A stretch of 39,011 nt of DNA from Blautia sp. An249 (lineage in GTDB: Bacteria; Bacillota; Clostridia; Lachnospirales; Lachnospiraceae): assembly GCF_002159835.1 (NCBI RefSeq), contig NZ_NFJL01000028.1, positions 1-39,011 on the forward strand, in the 5' to 3' direction. Under the pieces are notes generated by a model that saw only the letters and a list, made by a program, of their open reading frames with translations, had not been told where the DNA came from and ran no database searches. Of the stretch, positions 8,239 through 16,990 are shown piece by piece (position 1 is the stretch's first letter; each line of letters begins with the position of its first letter). Both the position numbers and the translations under genes were made by a program.

Positions 8239-9138
8239 ATGGATCATTCTCTGTCCCAGTACAAAATATTCTACACCGTAGCTCTTTACAAAAACATCTC
8301 CCGGGCCGCCCAGGAGCTTTATATCAGCCAGCCCGCAATCAGCAAATCCATCCGCAGACTGGAAGACGCCCTGGGCGTCCCTTTATTTTTCCGCAATTCC
8401 AGAGGCGTCCGCCTGACAGAAGAAGGTCAGGTTCTTTTTGAATACGTTCAAAAGGCTTTTGAAGCATTGGATCTGGGGGAAGAAAAACTGAAAAACTTCC
8501 AGTCCCTGGGGATGGGCCATTTAAGAATCGGCGCCAGTACCACCCTGTCCAAATATCTTCTCCTTCCGGCTTTGCGGAAATTTGTGAAAGACTATCCTCA
8601 TATACGGATTTCCATCCAGTGCCAGTCTTCCGCCTATACCCAGAAGCTTCTGGAAGAAGGGAAAATCGATGTGGGACTTATGGGCGTTCCTTCCGGGGAT
8701 TTCCCCCTGGATTTTCATCCTTTCGGCAATGTACAGGACATTTTTGTAGCCTCTCCCCTTTACCTGGAAAATTTAAGTCTTCGGGAAAACACCGGGCAGG
8801 CGGTAAGCAGTTTCTTTTCCTGCGGGACTTTAATGCTCTTGGATCACACCAACCTGTCACGGCAGCATATTGAACAATATCTTACCCGGCACCAGCTCCA
8901 TGCCGGAAATCTGCTGGAAATCACCACCATGGATTTACTAATCGAATTTGCAAAAATCGGCCTTGGCATCGCCTGTGTGATTAAAGAATTCGTTGCAGAC
9001 GAACTGAAGCAGGGGACTCTGAAAGAACTGCCCATGCCCTCCCCTGTCCCTAAACGGCAGATCGGACTCTCCTACGGCAATCTTCCCAGAGCTCTGACCC
9101 CTTCCAAATTTCTCTCCTATTTCTCGATCTCCTCTTAA
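8239..9138 (+). CDS. LysR-family transcriptional regulator
   Basis: 299-residue LysR-type regulator. The N-terminal winged helix-turn-helix is clear: NISRAAQELYISQPAISKSI (about residues 19-38) followed by RRLEDALGVPLFFRNSRGVRLTEEG. A periplasmic-binding-like effector domain (about 90-299) includes LRIGASTTLSKYLLLPAL and KIDVGLMGVP. GGAGG lies 6 bases before the ATG at 8239. It is divergent from leuCD with overlapping promoters, so regulation of leuCD by a pathway intermediate or related metabolite is a reasonable inference; the effector cannot be read from sequence. A distant alternative is a CysL/CbbR-like role. Confidence 0.9.
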   Translation: MDHSLSQYKIFYTVALYKNISRAAQELYISQPAISKSIRRLEDALGVPLFFRNSRGVRLTEEGQVLFEYVQKAFEALDLGEEKLKNFQSLGMGHLRIGASTTLSKYLLLPALRKFVKDYPHIRISIQCQSSAYTQKLLEEGKIDVGLMGVPSGDFPLDFHPFGNVQDIFVASPLYLENLSLRENTGQAVSSFFSCGTLMLLDHTNLSRQHIEQYLTRHQLHAGNLLEITTMDLLIEFAKIGLGIACVIKEFVADELKQGTLKELPMPSPVPKRQIGLSYGNLPRALTPSKFLSYFSISS

Positions 9139-9148
9139 AGCGGAGCGG

Positions 9149-9390
9149 TTTTTATATCATAGGAATGCCATTTGACCCCCGTACAAGATGGAGTACTTTC
9201 CTATGATATAAAAAAGAGGACAAGTCCTCTTCAACTCCCTATTTCCCTCACTCATGAGGGACTTGTACTCTTTGCGCGCCAGATGCAGGCTGCCGCAGGC
9301 AGTCAAATTCCATATGCATCTGGTCGCATCCACAGCGGAGCGATTTTTATGTAATAGGAAATCCGACGGAATTTCCTATTACATAAAAAA
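9149..9390. repeat. composite palindromic repeat element
   Basis: Nested inverted repeats fill the space between lysR and the DUF4234 gene. In order: TTTTTATATCATAGGAA / TTCCTATGATATAAAAA (9149-9215), GAGGACAAGTCCTC (9216-9229), CCCTCA/TGAGGG (9245-9260), CCAGATGCA/TGCATCTGG (about 9279-9322), and TTTTTATGTAATAGGAAAT / ATTTCCTATTACATAAAAA (9343-9390). GCGGAGCG precedes both outer hairpins. No convincing gene lies here. The modules match those in the leuA leader, suggesting two elements inserted next to or into each other. Confidence 0.7.
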
Positions 9391-9427
9391 CCGGATCGAA
9401 GAAGACACTTCTCTTCCTCGATCCGGT
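9385..9427 (-). terminator. terminator after the DUF4234 gene
   Basis: Stem CCGGATCGA..TCGATCCGG with further GAAG/CTTC pairing inside, followed on the minus strand by six T that belong to the neighbouring repeat. It lies just beyond the DUF4234 stop codon. Confidence 0.85.
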
Positions 9428-9433
9428 AATGCT

Positions 9434-9790
9434 TTATTCCAGCATATTTCTGTGATACTGATTCAACTCATATTGCATAACTGCATATACAACGATAGAG
9501 AATCCCAGCAGGGACACTACCAGATACAAAAGTCCGCTGTTGTCTGTATGTCTCCCGTAGGTGGAATTCATCCAGTCCACACGTTTTCCCATCTGGTAAC
9601 ACCAGTACAAACCATAGATTCCACAGGTAACAATGGTCAGAACCAATACCAGCAGACCGCTGGTTCCCTCTTCTCTGGTTACATCCATCATCTCGTCATT
9701 TAATGTGACCAGCCAGTAGAGTCCGTAGATACCACAGGTAATAATGGTAAATACAATACAAAGGGCTACATTTTTCTCTCTATATTCCAT
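9434..9790 (-). CDS. DUF4234-family small membrane protein
   Basis: 118-residue protein with three hydrophobic segments. The motif ITCGIYGLYW occurs twice (TIITCGIYGLYWLVTLNDEM and TIVTCGIYGLYWCYQMGKRV), which is the DUF4234 hallmark and looks like an internal duplication. The ATG at 9790 is preceded by TGGAG at good spacing; upstream in-frame starts lack a ribosome site. Function is unknown; the family is common in Lachnospiraceae membranes. It follows ilvC by 76 bases on the same strand, so it may be read from the ilv transcript, but no functional link is evident. Confidence 0.85.
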   Translation of the reverse strand: MEYREKNVALCIVFTIITCGIYGLYWLVTLNDEMMDVTREEGTSGLLVLVLTIVTCGIYGLYWCYQMGKRVDWMNSTYGRHTDNSGLLYLVVSLLGFSIVVYAVMQYELNQYHRNMLE

Positions 9791-9866
9791 AATTTTCTCC
9801 ATGAATAAATGAGCCGCAATGGAGGCGGGCTTTCGCACTTCCCCCAAAACGGCTTTTCATTTTATA

Positions 9867-10892
<1,026 letters not shown>

Positions 10893-10945
10893 CTAATGAT
10901 ATATATTGTTAAGGGATCTCTCCCCTAGCGTACTATGTATTTTCC

Positions 10946-11443
10946 CTAAAGATAGGCTACATCGTCGGCTCCTCTGGAAAGGCTGGTAATTCCTGTTCTG
11001 GCCAGCTCCAGAATTTCGTAATCTTTAATCAGATCAATAAACGCCTCTAATTTACTCTTATTTCCTGTCAGCTCTATGACAAGGGATTCTCTTCCCACAT
11101 CTATAATTTTCGCGCGGAAGATGTCTGCAATGGCAATGACGCCCTGTCTCTGCTCTGACGTAGCTGCAACTTTTACCAGAATCAGCTCTCTGCTGACACT
11201 TTCCTCCGGATCCAGTACTTTAATATGACGGACATCCACCAGCTTCGCAAGCTGCTTGGTAATCTGCTCTAAAATCAGAGTATCTCCGCTGCACACAACT
11301 GTCATTCTGGAATAACGTTCATCTGCCGTCACACCTGCTGAAAGGCTGTCGATATTATATCCCCTCCGGCTGAACAGACCCGAAATCCGACTCAACACGC
11401 CTGCTGTATTATCCACTAAAAGAGAAATGACTCTCTTTTGCAT
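10946..11443 (-). CDS. ilvN: acetolactate synthase small (regulatory) subunit
   Basis: Regulatory subunit of acetohydroxyacid synthase; its ACT domain binds valine and controls the catalytic subunit IlvB. The protein is 165 residues with an N-terminal ACT domain (SLLVDNTAGVLSRISGLFSRRGYNIDSL, about 6-33, in family position) and a C-terminal domain with VARTG/IEL-type ending. I chose the ATG at 11443, where AAGGTG gives a proper ribosome site; 16 more in-frame codons upstream lie in the leader. The catalytic partner ilvB is not in the window, so the large subunit must be encoded elsewhere. Confidence 0.93.
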   Translation of the reverse strand: MQKRVISLLVDNTAGVLSRISGLFSRRGYNIDSLSAGVTADERYSRMTVVCSGDTLILEQITKQLAKLVDVRHIKVLDPEESVSRELILVKVAATSEQRQGVIAIADIFRAKIIDVGRESLVIELTGNKSKLEAFIDLIKDYEILELARTGITSLSRGADDVAYL

Positions 11444-11500
11444 TTCAACACCTTCTTTCAACGCTTTAGCTTTGTAATGTATTAGATACACCCGTTTCTC

Positions 11501-11528
11501 ATTATACCAAGGATAATTTTTTTGTCAA
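11501..11528 (-). promoter_or_regulatory. consensus promoter of ilvN-ilvC
   Basis: TTGACA, 16 bp, TATAAT on the minus strand: both hexamers perfect. The short leader (about 50 bases) contains a small TGTATCTAATACA inverted repeat but no T-box, so these genes escape the tRNA control seen at leuA. Confidence 0.88.
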
Positions 11529-11554
11529 GTTTCGCCGCTTAAGGAAACTCTTTT

Positions 11555-12604
11555 TTATATCAAATATTTCTTCTGCAATGCTTCTGCCATTTTAGGCGAT
11601 ACATAAAGTTTTTTCCTGAGAAAGATTTCCATGCTTCCATAAGACTTTTCTATGGTTTGGAAAACTTCTTCCAGATATTCCCTCTTTGCCTGATAGCAGG
11701 CGGTAATCCCGTTCTCCCGCTTCTTCTGTTTCTCAGAATTCAAATCGCACAGACGAAGCATATACTCCATTTCTCCCTCCAGAAACTTACTGGTATTTGT
11801 AAAATCTTCCAGAATTGTTTCTTCCGGAACCTGCAAAACCCAAAGTAGAAGCGCCGTCGCTACTCCTGCCCGGTCTTTTCCCAGAGAACTGTGCCATAAA
11901 ACCGCCCCTTCTTTCTGTTCCGCCAGATAATCTAAAAATTCTGCATATTTATTCACAGAATACGGGTCTAACACCAGCTCCCGGTAAAATTTCTTCCAGT
12001 ATTCCTCCGGATCCCTGTCGATAGAATCAATGAAATTCAAAAGTCCCGTCTCATGGGTGATTTCCGCAGTCATCTCATCGACCACAGGATTTTCTATGTA
12101 AGTTACGCCTTCCATTTGGGTATCCGGTTTTCTGCGTATCTCTCCGGGCGTCCGCAAATCAATCACTGTTTTCAGACGGCAGTTTTCGGTAAGATATTTC
12201 TGATCCATCCGGGAAACATGATAAAGTTCTCCGCTTCTCAGTAATTTCCCCGGAAAAATGACGCGCCCTTCCTGATTGGCGATCCCTCCCAAATCTCTGG
12301 TATTGGGAAGGCTTTGTAAAGATACCGGATTCTTATAAGGACGTTCCGTAAGAATCGATGGAAATTCTGTTCGGATATATTCCATAAAACGATTGGCCTC
12401 TTTGTCTTTCATTGGAAAACGATATTTTTTATTCTGTTTTGTCATAACAAAAACAGCCGCTTCTTCCTGACTTTCTCCATCATCTCGGCGTATTTGTGTA
12501 TCCCAGTCGGCAAATACAATTTCTTCACAGGGAAGACTGTTGATCCGCATTCGCTTTGTAAATATTAAATTTTTATTTTCTATCCGAATCTTACCAAATT
12601 TCAT
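11555..12604 (-). CDS. tyrosine-phosphatase-like protein with catalytic Cys replaced by Ser
   Basis: 349-residue protein of the Y_phosphatase3 (MptpB/IphP-like) family. Residues 1-90 form an extra N-terminal region of unknown fold; the phosphatase domain starts with LPNTRDLGGI (99-108), LLRSGELY and VIDLRTPGE. The P-loop, normally HCxxGKDRxG, reads HSSLGKDRAG (238-247): the nucleophile position is S239 (codon AGT at the complement of 11888-11890, one change from TGT), while R245 is kept. Cys-to-Ser normally abolishes turnover but keeps phosphoprotein binding, so this may be a pseudophosphatase or binding protein. GGGGAG precedes the ATG, and TTATACT on the minus strand near 12640 may be its -10. 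It is a single gene upstream of the ilv promoter. Confidence 0.85.
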   Translation of the reverse strand: MKFGKIRIENKNLIFTKRMRINSLPCEEIVFADWDTQIRRDDGESQEEAAVFVMTKQNKKYRFPMKDKEANRFMEYIRTEFPSILTERPYKNPVSLQSLPNTRDLGGIANQEGRVIFPGKLLRSGELYHVSRMDQKYLTENCRLKTVIDLRTPGEIRRKPDTQMEGVTYIENPVVDEMTAEITHETGLLNFIDSIDRDPEEYWKKFYRELVLDPYSVNKYAEFLDYLAEQKEGAVLWHSSLGKDRAGVATALLLWVLQVPEETILEDFTNTSKFLEGEMEYMLRLCDLNSEKQKKRENGITACYQAKREYLEEVFQTIEKSYGSMEIFLRKKLYVSPKMAEALQKKYLI

Positions 12605-12726
12605 AAACTCCCCTTCCCTCTGTTATCGCACTGCACCTAGTATAACACACTTATTGTGGTTTTTCTATTTTAGAAACCTGTTATTTCTATTAAAACTTTG
12701 TAAAGATTTGTTTTCTTTCCTTTGTC

Positions 12727-12755
12727 TTGTAAATACTTCCCCGCAACGGTATACT
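12727..12755 (+). promoter_or_regulatory. promoter of the ABC-class ATPase gene
   Basis: TTGTAA, 17 bp, TATACT on the plus strand, about 30 bases before the ATG. Confidence 0.7.
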
Positions 12756-12785
12756 TGTAATAAATTCACAAAAACGGAGGTTATT

Positions 12786-14501
12786 ATGAAATCATCCAAT
12801 GAACTGAAAGTTCTTCTTCATTCCATTCACAAAAAAAGTTATCCTGCCTATAAATCTTTAAAGGGAACCTATGATTTTCTCTCTTACAGGCTTTCCATCG
12901 ATCATGTACAGGGGGATCCCTTCGCTTCTCCTTCCGCCGTCAGTCTTCTCATTCCCCACCGGACTGCCGGATTCCCTGCTTCGTATTACGAAAGTTTTCA
13001 TACCCGGACTGCCCTGGAGGATTTTCTGACCCGGCTGTTTTGTCAGCAGACCGAACGCTATTCTTTTAAAGCCAGAGGTTCGGGAAAAAGCGGATTAATC
13101 TCTGTCAGCCAGTGCGGACAGGAAATCCTTTCCCGGACTTCCGTGGAAATTGCCGAAAAGGCAATCTGCGTCCGTTTCCACGTGGGATTTCCGGCCCGGG
13201 GACGAACCATTGACGCAGAAGCTCTGGAAACGATTATCTTCGACTATCTTCCCCAGGCTGTCAGGAAATCTTTCTATTATAAGAATCTGGATGCAGCGAA
13301 AGTGAAAGAAGTCTTTTACCTGGCTGAGGATCAGTATGCGATCCGGCAGGAACTGAAAAAAAGAGAACTGGTTGCCTTTATCGCTGATGGTTCTGTTTTA
13401 CCAAGGGAAAGCGGCGTCTCACAAAAACCTATGAAAAACAGCGTTCCTTTCCATTCCCCGGAATCTCAGGCCGTGGTACTGGATCTTCCCCACCGGGGGA
13501 AACTGCGCGGCATGGGCATTTCCAAAGGCATCACCTTAATTGTGGGAGGAGGGTATCATGGGAAATCCACCCTTCTGAACGCACTGGAACTGGGCGTATA
13601 CAACCACATTCCGGGTGACGGCCGGGAATACGTCATCACCGATGAAACAGCATTAAAGCTTCGGGCTGAAGACGGCCGGTGTATTAAAAACACAGACATC
13701 TCTCTTTTTATCAATGATCTGCCAAATAAAAAAGATACGCACCATTTCACCACAGAGGATGCCAGCGGAAGCACTTCCCAGGCCGCCAATATTATAGAGG
13801 GGATTCAGGCAGGCAGTACCGTCTTTCTCATAGACGAAGACACTTCCGCCACCAACTTCATGGTTCGGGATGAGTTTATGCAGCAGGTCATAAAAAGGGA
13901 AAAAGAACCGATTACTCCCTTCCTGGAACGTGCCCGGGATCTGTATGAAACAGCCGGAATCTCTACCATTCTGGTTGCAGGAAGTTCCGGTTCCTATTTC
14001 CATATCGCAGACACCATTTTACAGATGGACTGTTACCGCACCTTAGACATTACCGCCAGAGTAAAAGAGCTCTGCCGGCAATATCCTTCTCCGGCTCTGA
14101 AGGCTCCTGCCTTTTGTATGCCGGGATTTCAGGATCGAATCTTTGCAGATATTCCTTCCGGCAGATCCAACAACCGCAAAATGCGCGGAAAATATGACGG
14201 ATTCAAATTAAAGGTCCACGATAAAGATACGCTCCTTCTGAATAAAACAACGGTGGATCTCCGTTATGTGGAGCAGCTTCAGGACATAGAGCAGACAAGG
14301 GCTCTCGGATACTTGCTGAAATACAGCCTTGAACATTATCCGGGACAAAAAATCAGTCTGACCCGTCTGGTGCAGACTTTAGAAAAGCAGTTGAAAGAAT
14401 CCGGATTTCAGTTTCTCTTTTCCGGTTCCTATATTCCGGCGGGGCTGGCCCTCCCCCGCATCCAGGAAATTTATGCCTGCTTTAACCGTTACCGTGGATA
14501 G
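12786..14501 (+). CDS. ABC-class P-loop ATPase (PF09818/COG3044 family)
   Basis: 571-residue soluble ATPase. Walker A is GGGYHGKST (254-262), a signature-like stretch is DASGSTSQAANIIEGI (325-340) and Walker B is TVFLIDEDTSA (345-355). The N-terminal 230 residues and the C-terminal helical part (about 480-571, including KMRGKYDGFKLK) match the family layout as I recall it. There are no membrane segments and no partner permease, so this is not a transporter subunit. The cellular role of the family is unknown. GGAGG lies 5 bases before the ATG at 12786; the frame is open further upstream but that part covers the promoter. cfa follows 135 bases downstream on the same strand. Confidence 0.88.
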   Translation: MKSSNELKVLLHSIHKKSYPAYKSLKGTYDFLSYRLSIDHVQGDPFASPSAVSLLIPHRTAGFPASYYESFHTRTALEDFLTRLFCQQTERYSFKARGSGKSGLISVSQCGQEILSRTSVEIAEKAICVRFHVGFPARGRTIDAEALETIIFDYLPQAVRKSFYYKNLDAAKVKEVFYLAEDQYAIRQELKKRELVAFIADGSVLPRESGVSQKPMKNSVPFHSPESQAVVLDLPHRGKLRGMGISKGITLIVGGGYHGKSTLLNALELGVYNHIPGDGREYVITDETALKLRAEDGRCIKNTDISLFINDLPNKKDTHHFTTEDASGSTSQAANIIEGIQAGSTVFLIDEDTSATNFMVRDEFMQQVIKREKEPITPFLERARDLYETAGISTILVAGSSGSYFHIADTILQMDCYRTLDITARVKELCRQYPSPALKAPAFCMPGFQDRIFADIPSGRSNNRKMRGKYDGFKLKVHDKDTLLLNKTTVDLRYVEQLQDIEQTRALGYLLKYSLEHYPGQKISLTRLVQTLEKQLKESGFQFLFSGSYIPAGLALPRIQEIYACFNRYRG

Positions 14502-14636
14502 TATTATTGTCGGAAATCATCTTATAAAGTCGTAATTTTCAGTTATTTTTACCTTGCCTTTCTAATTTAACAGGTTTAGAATTATTAATCAGGAATCTTA
14601 TTATTCTCTGTTATCTGATAAATCGGAGGTAAGGAA

Positions 14637-15794
14637 ATGAAACATCTTCTAATCACTTTTTTACAAAAGTTTACGGATTATCCATTTAAGGTTATCTTAG
14701 ATGGAAAAGAGTATTTCATTGGCCAGGGTACTCCCGAATTTACGGTACATTTTAAAAAACCCATCTCCAGATCCAGATTACTGACCAGCACTTCTCTGGC
14801 TTTAGGGGAGGCTTACATGGACGGCGATCTGGAAATTGAGGGCGATCTCTATTATGCTCTGGATCATTTTCTGGGACAGTTGGGGAAATTCTCTACAAAT
14901 GAATCTGCTTTAAAAAAACTGATGCATACATCCGTATCCAAAAAGAATCAGCAAAAAGAAGTCACTTCCCATTACGATATAGGCAACGACTTCTATCAAT
15001 TATGGCTGGACGAGACCATGAGTTATTCCTGCGGATATTTTAAGCATCCGGAGGATACCCTTTATCAGGCCCAGGTAAATAAAGCAGATTATCTTCTTCA
15101 GAAATTGAATCTTAAAGAGGGAATGTCTTTACTGGACATTGGCTGCGGATGGGGTTTTCTTCTCATTGAAGCAGCTAAAAAATATAAAATTAAAGGCATG
15201 GGAATTACCCTCAGCAAAGAACAGTTTGAAGCATTTAACCGCCGTATCCATATAGAAGATCTGGAAGACTCTCTGACGGTTGAACTTATGGATTACCGGG
15301 ATCTCCCCAAAAGCGGTTACTCCTTTGACCGGGTTGTCAGCGTGGGCATGGCAGAACACGTGGGAAGACCCAATTACCAACTATTTATTGACTGTGTGAA
15401 TGCCATATTAAAAGAGGGCGGCGTATTTCTGCTCCATTTTATCAGCGCTTTAAAAGAACATGCCGGTGATCCCTGGATCCGGAAGTACATCTTCCCGGGC
15501 GGCACCGTTCCCAGCCTCAGAGAAATGCTCTCCTGTATGGCAGAAGATAATTTCCATACTATGGATGTGGAAAATCTCCGGCTTCACTATAATAAAACTC
15601 TTTTATGCTGGGCCGACAATTTCCACAAACACATTGAAGAAGAACGCAGGATGTTTGACGAACGTTTTCTGCGGATGTGGGATCTTTACCTGAACTCCTG
15701 CGCCGCAACCTTCCATAATGGAATTATTGATCTCCATCAGATTCTGGCCACAAAGGGCATCAATAACGACTTCCCTATGGTTCGCTGGTACTAA
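14637..15794 (+). CDS. cfa: cyclopropane-fatty-acyl-phospholipid synthase
   Basis: Transfers a methylene group from S-adenosylmethionine to unsaturated acyl chains of membrane phospholipids, making cyclopropane fatty acids, usually in stress or stationary phase. The protein is 385 residues (family about 380-390). Seen: N-terminal lipid-binding part with GEAYMDGDLEIEG, then HYDIGNDFYQLWLD, SYSCGYF, the SAM motif LLDIGCGWG (165-173), GITLSKEQ and RVVSVGMAEHVG. GGAGG lies about 8 bases before the ATG. A strong terminator follows. It acts at the cytoplasmic face of the membrane. Confidence 0.95.
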   Translation: MKHLLITFLQKFTDYPFKVILDGKEYFIGQGTPEFTVHFKKPISRSRLLTSTSLALGEAYMDGDLEIEGDLYYALDHFLGQLGKFSTNESALKKLMHTSVSKKNQQKEVTSHYDIGNDFYQLWLDETMSYSCGYFKHPEDTLYQAQVNKADYLLQKLNLKEGMSLLDIGCGWGFLLIEAAKKYKIKGMGITLSKEQFEAFNRRIHIEDLEDSLTVELMDYRDLPKSGYSFDRVVSVGMAEHVGRPNYQLFIDCVNAILKEGGVFLLHFISALKEHAGDPWIRKYIFPGGTVPSLREMLSCMAEDNFHTMDVENLRLHYNKTLLCWADNFHKHIEEERRMFDERFLRMWDLYLNSCAATFHNGIIDLHQILATKGINNDFPMVRWY

Positions 15795-15818
15795 GGGGAT
15801 TTTAAGTTTTAACATACA

Positions 15819-15855
15819 ACAGGGGACTGTTTCGGCAGTCCCCTGTCACTTTTTA
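15819..15855 (+). terminator. terminator after cfa
   Basis: Perfect 11-bp stem ACAGGGGACTG/CAGTCCCCTGT with loop TTTCGG, followed by a T-run. The T-run merges with the start of a palindromic repeat at 15850. Confidence 0.92.
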
Positions 15856-15892
15856 TATAATAGTAAATTCTGTCAAATTTCCTATTACAATT
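15850..15892. repeat. degenerate copy of the palindromic repeat
   Basis: TTTTTATATAATAGTAAATTC followed by AAATTTCCTATTACAA repeats the arms of the elements in the leuA leader and at 9343-9390, with a few changes. It abuts the cfa terminator, as if the family inserts next to terminator T-runs. Confidence 0.6.
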
Positions 15893-15929
15893 AAGGTGCC
15901 AAAAGCCGTTCTTTTTTTCTATGCTTGAC

Positions 15930-16084
15930 AAAATGCACAAAATATCCTTCCGCGCGAAGCGCACAAAAACACTCCGATGAGCCTCCGAAACCGGAAATCG
16001 TGTTCAGCAAAGGCTTCCACGATTCCCTGAGTCTCATCTCCGTTGTGCGCAAAGTCGCGACGTCCGGATGATTTTGTATATTTT
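15930..16084. repeat. 155-nt long imperfect hairpin, possibly a MITE or structured RNA
   Basis: The outer arms AAAATGCACAAAATATCC (15930-15947) and GGATGATTTTGTATATTTT (16066-16084) pair almost fully; inside, GCGCACAA pairs with TTGTGCGC, CGATGAG with CTCATC, and GGAAATCGTG with CACGATTCC around a 14-base loop. No gene is visible: the longest frames through it are broken and no ribosome site precedes them. It is more GC-rich in the middle than its surroundings. It is flanked by partial copies of the palindromic repeat family. It could be a non-autonomous mobile element or an RNA. Confidence 0.6.
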
Positions 16085-16124
16085 ACCGAAACGTAATTCC
16101 AGAAGAGGTTTTTGACACCCTAAT

Positions 16125-16162
16125 CCTATTACAGAACAAAGAGGACTTGTCCACTTTGTTCC
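16125..16162. repeat. partial copy of the palindromic repeat
   Basis: CCTATTACAGAACAAAGAGG begins a copy containing the near-perfect 28-nt palindrome at 16134-16161 (GAACAAAG-A-GGAC-TT-GTCC-A-CTTTGTTC). It matches the CTATTACATAACAAAGAGG part at 5614-5632. On the minus strand it lies after the DUF3795 gene and could also work as a weak terminator. Confidence 0.6.
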
Positions 16163-16202
16163 TTTAGCAATTATTTTTGAATCTTTTATTTAAGAACCTT
16201 CT

Positions 16203-16535
16203 CTATTCTCTCAGATTTTCCGCAGCGGTGGGATTATGATTGAGAATCATTGCCACAGTCTCGCATTTCTCCAGGTTCGGACAGGCGCCGCAGGTGACCA
16301 CACCTTTTTTTAATGCACATTGGCGAATGCTGCACATACTGTCACAATATACCGTTTTCACTCCATCAGCACGGCATCCCTCGCAGTTGATATGCTCCGG
16401 CAGAATGGGAGCATGATTTAATTCAGCCCATAGTTTTGCCGTCTTCTCCCGTAGTGCCTGATCGTCCCGGATGGTTGCAAGATAGGCATCACATTTTTCA
16501 CAGTCCAACCCACAGTATCCAATCCTGTCCTTCAT
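16203..16535 (-). CDS. DUF3795 cysteine-rich protein
   Basis: 110-residue protein with twelve cysteines arranged in clusters: YCGLDCEKCDAYLA near the N-terminus, INCEGCRADG in the middle, then YCDSMCSIRQCAL and VVTCGACPNLEKC. This is the DUF3795 pattern and suggests zinc or iron-sulfur binding; no function is established. I chose the ATG at 16535 because AGGAGG lies 8 bases before it; the longer frame would run into the CRISPR array. It lies directly downstream of the CRISPR array on the strand from which the array is probably transcribed, so read-through into this gene is possible. I see no clear promoter of its own. Confidence 0.85.
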   Translation of the reverse strand: MKDRIGYCGLDCEKCDAYLATIRDDQALREKTAKLWAELNHAPILPEHINCEGCRADGVKTVYCDSMCSIRQCALKKGVVTCGACPNLEKCETVAMILNHNPTAAENLRE

Positions 16536-16598
16536 GTTATGTACCTCCTGAAATTTACTTCTGAAATTCATCACTGTAGAACTAAATATTGATTTGTC

Positions 16599-16990
16599 TC
16601 CCACCGGCTATTTACGGGCTTTTCTTATTTCTACAAAGTAAAGAAAAACAGCAGACAATTGATAATCTGTTTCAATGCCCTTCACGGGCTTTTCTTATTT
16701 CTACGGAAACTTGAGGAGTTTTGCTCCAGTCAAAACGGTGTTTCAATGCCCTCCTCGGGCTTTTCTTATTTCTACTGATATTCGGGCATTTGACGAATAT
16801 AAGATGTATGTTTCAATGCCCTCCACGGGCTTTTCTTATTTCTACAAATGGTGTATTTCACAACTACTATGAGCCTAAAACCGTTTCAATGCCCTCCACG
16901 GGCTTTTCTTATTTCTACAGTATAAAGGATATTCTTTTAAACAAAAACAAGAACGTTTCAATGCCCTCCACGGGCTTTTCTTATTTCTAC
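16599..16990 (-). CRISPR. CRISPR array, 6 repeats / 5 spacers, no cas genes nearby
   Basis: Five good 36-nt repeats at 16669, 16740, 16810, 16883 and 16955 and one degenerate repeat at 16599-16634. Spacers are 34, 35, 34, 37 and 36 nt. On the minus strand the repeat begins GTAGAAATAAG, contains the short hairpin GCCC-GTGGA-GGGC and ends GGCATTGAAAC. The ATTGAAAC end is the usual crRNA 5' handle of type I-B/III repeats, so transcription runs right to left. Decay agrees: the three right-hand repeats are identical, the next two each have one change, and the leftmost has lost its first 15 bases of similarity, as expected at the trailer end. No cas gene is present in the window, so processing would depend on Cas proteins elsewhere. 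Confidence 0.95.

Noticed and set aside
12540..12785. N-terminal extension of the ABC-class ATPase frame back to 12540.
   Set aside because: It covers the promoter at 12727-12755 and part of the divergent phosphatase gene, and a good ribosome site precedes the ATG at 12786.
16599..16990. Plus-strand repeats end in TTATTTCTAC, resembling the start of a Cas12a crRNA handle.
   Set aside because: The complementary GTAGAT part is missing because the sequence after each TTTCTAC is spacer, and the minus-strand reading has the ATTGAAAC handle, a hairpin and the correct decay polarity.
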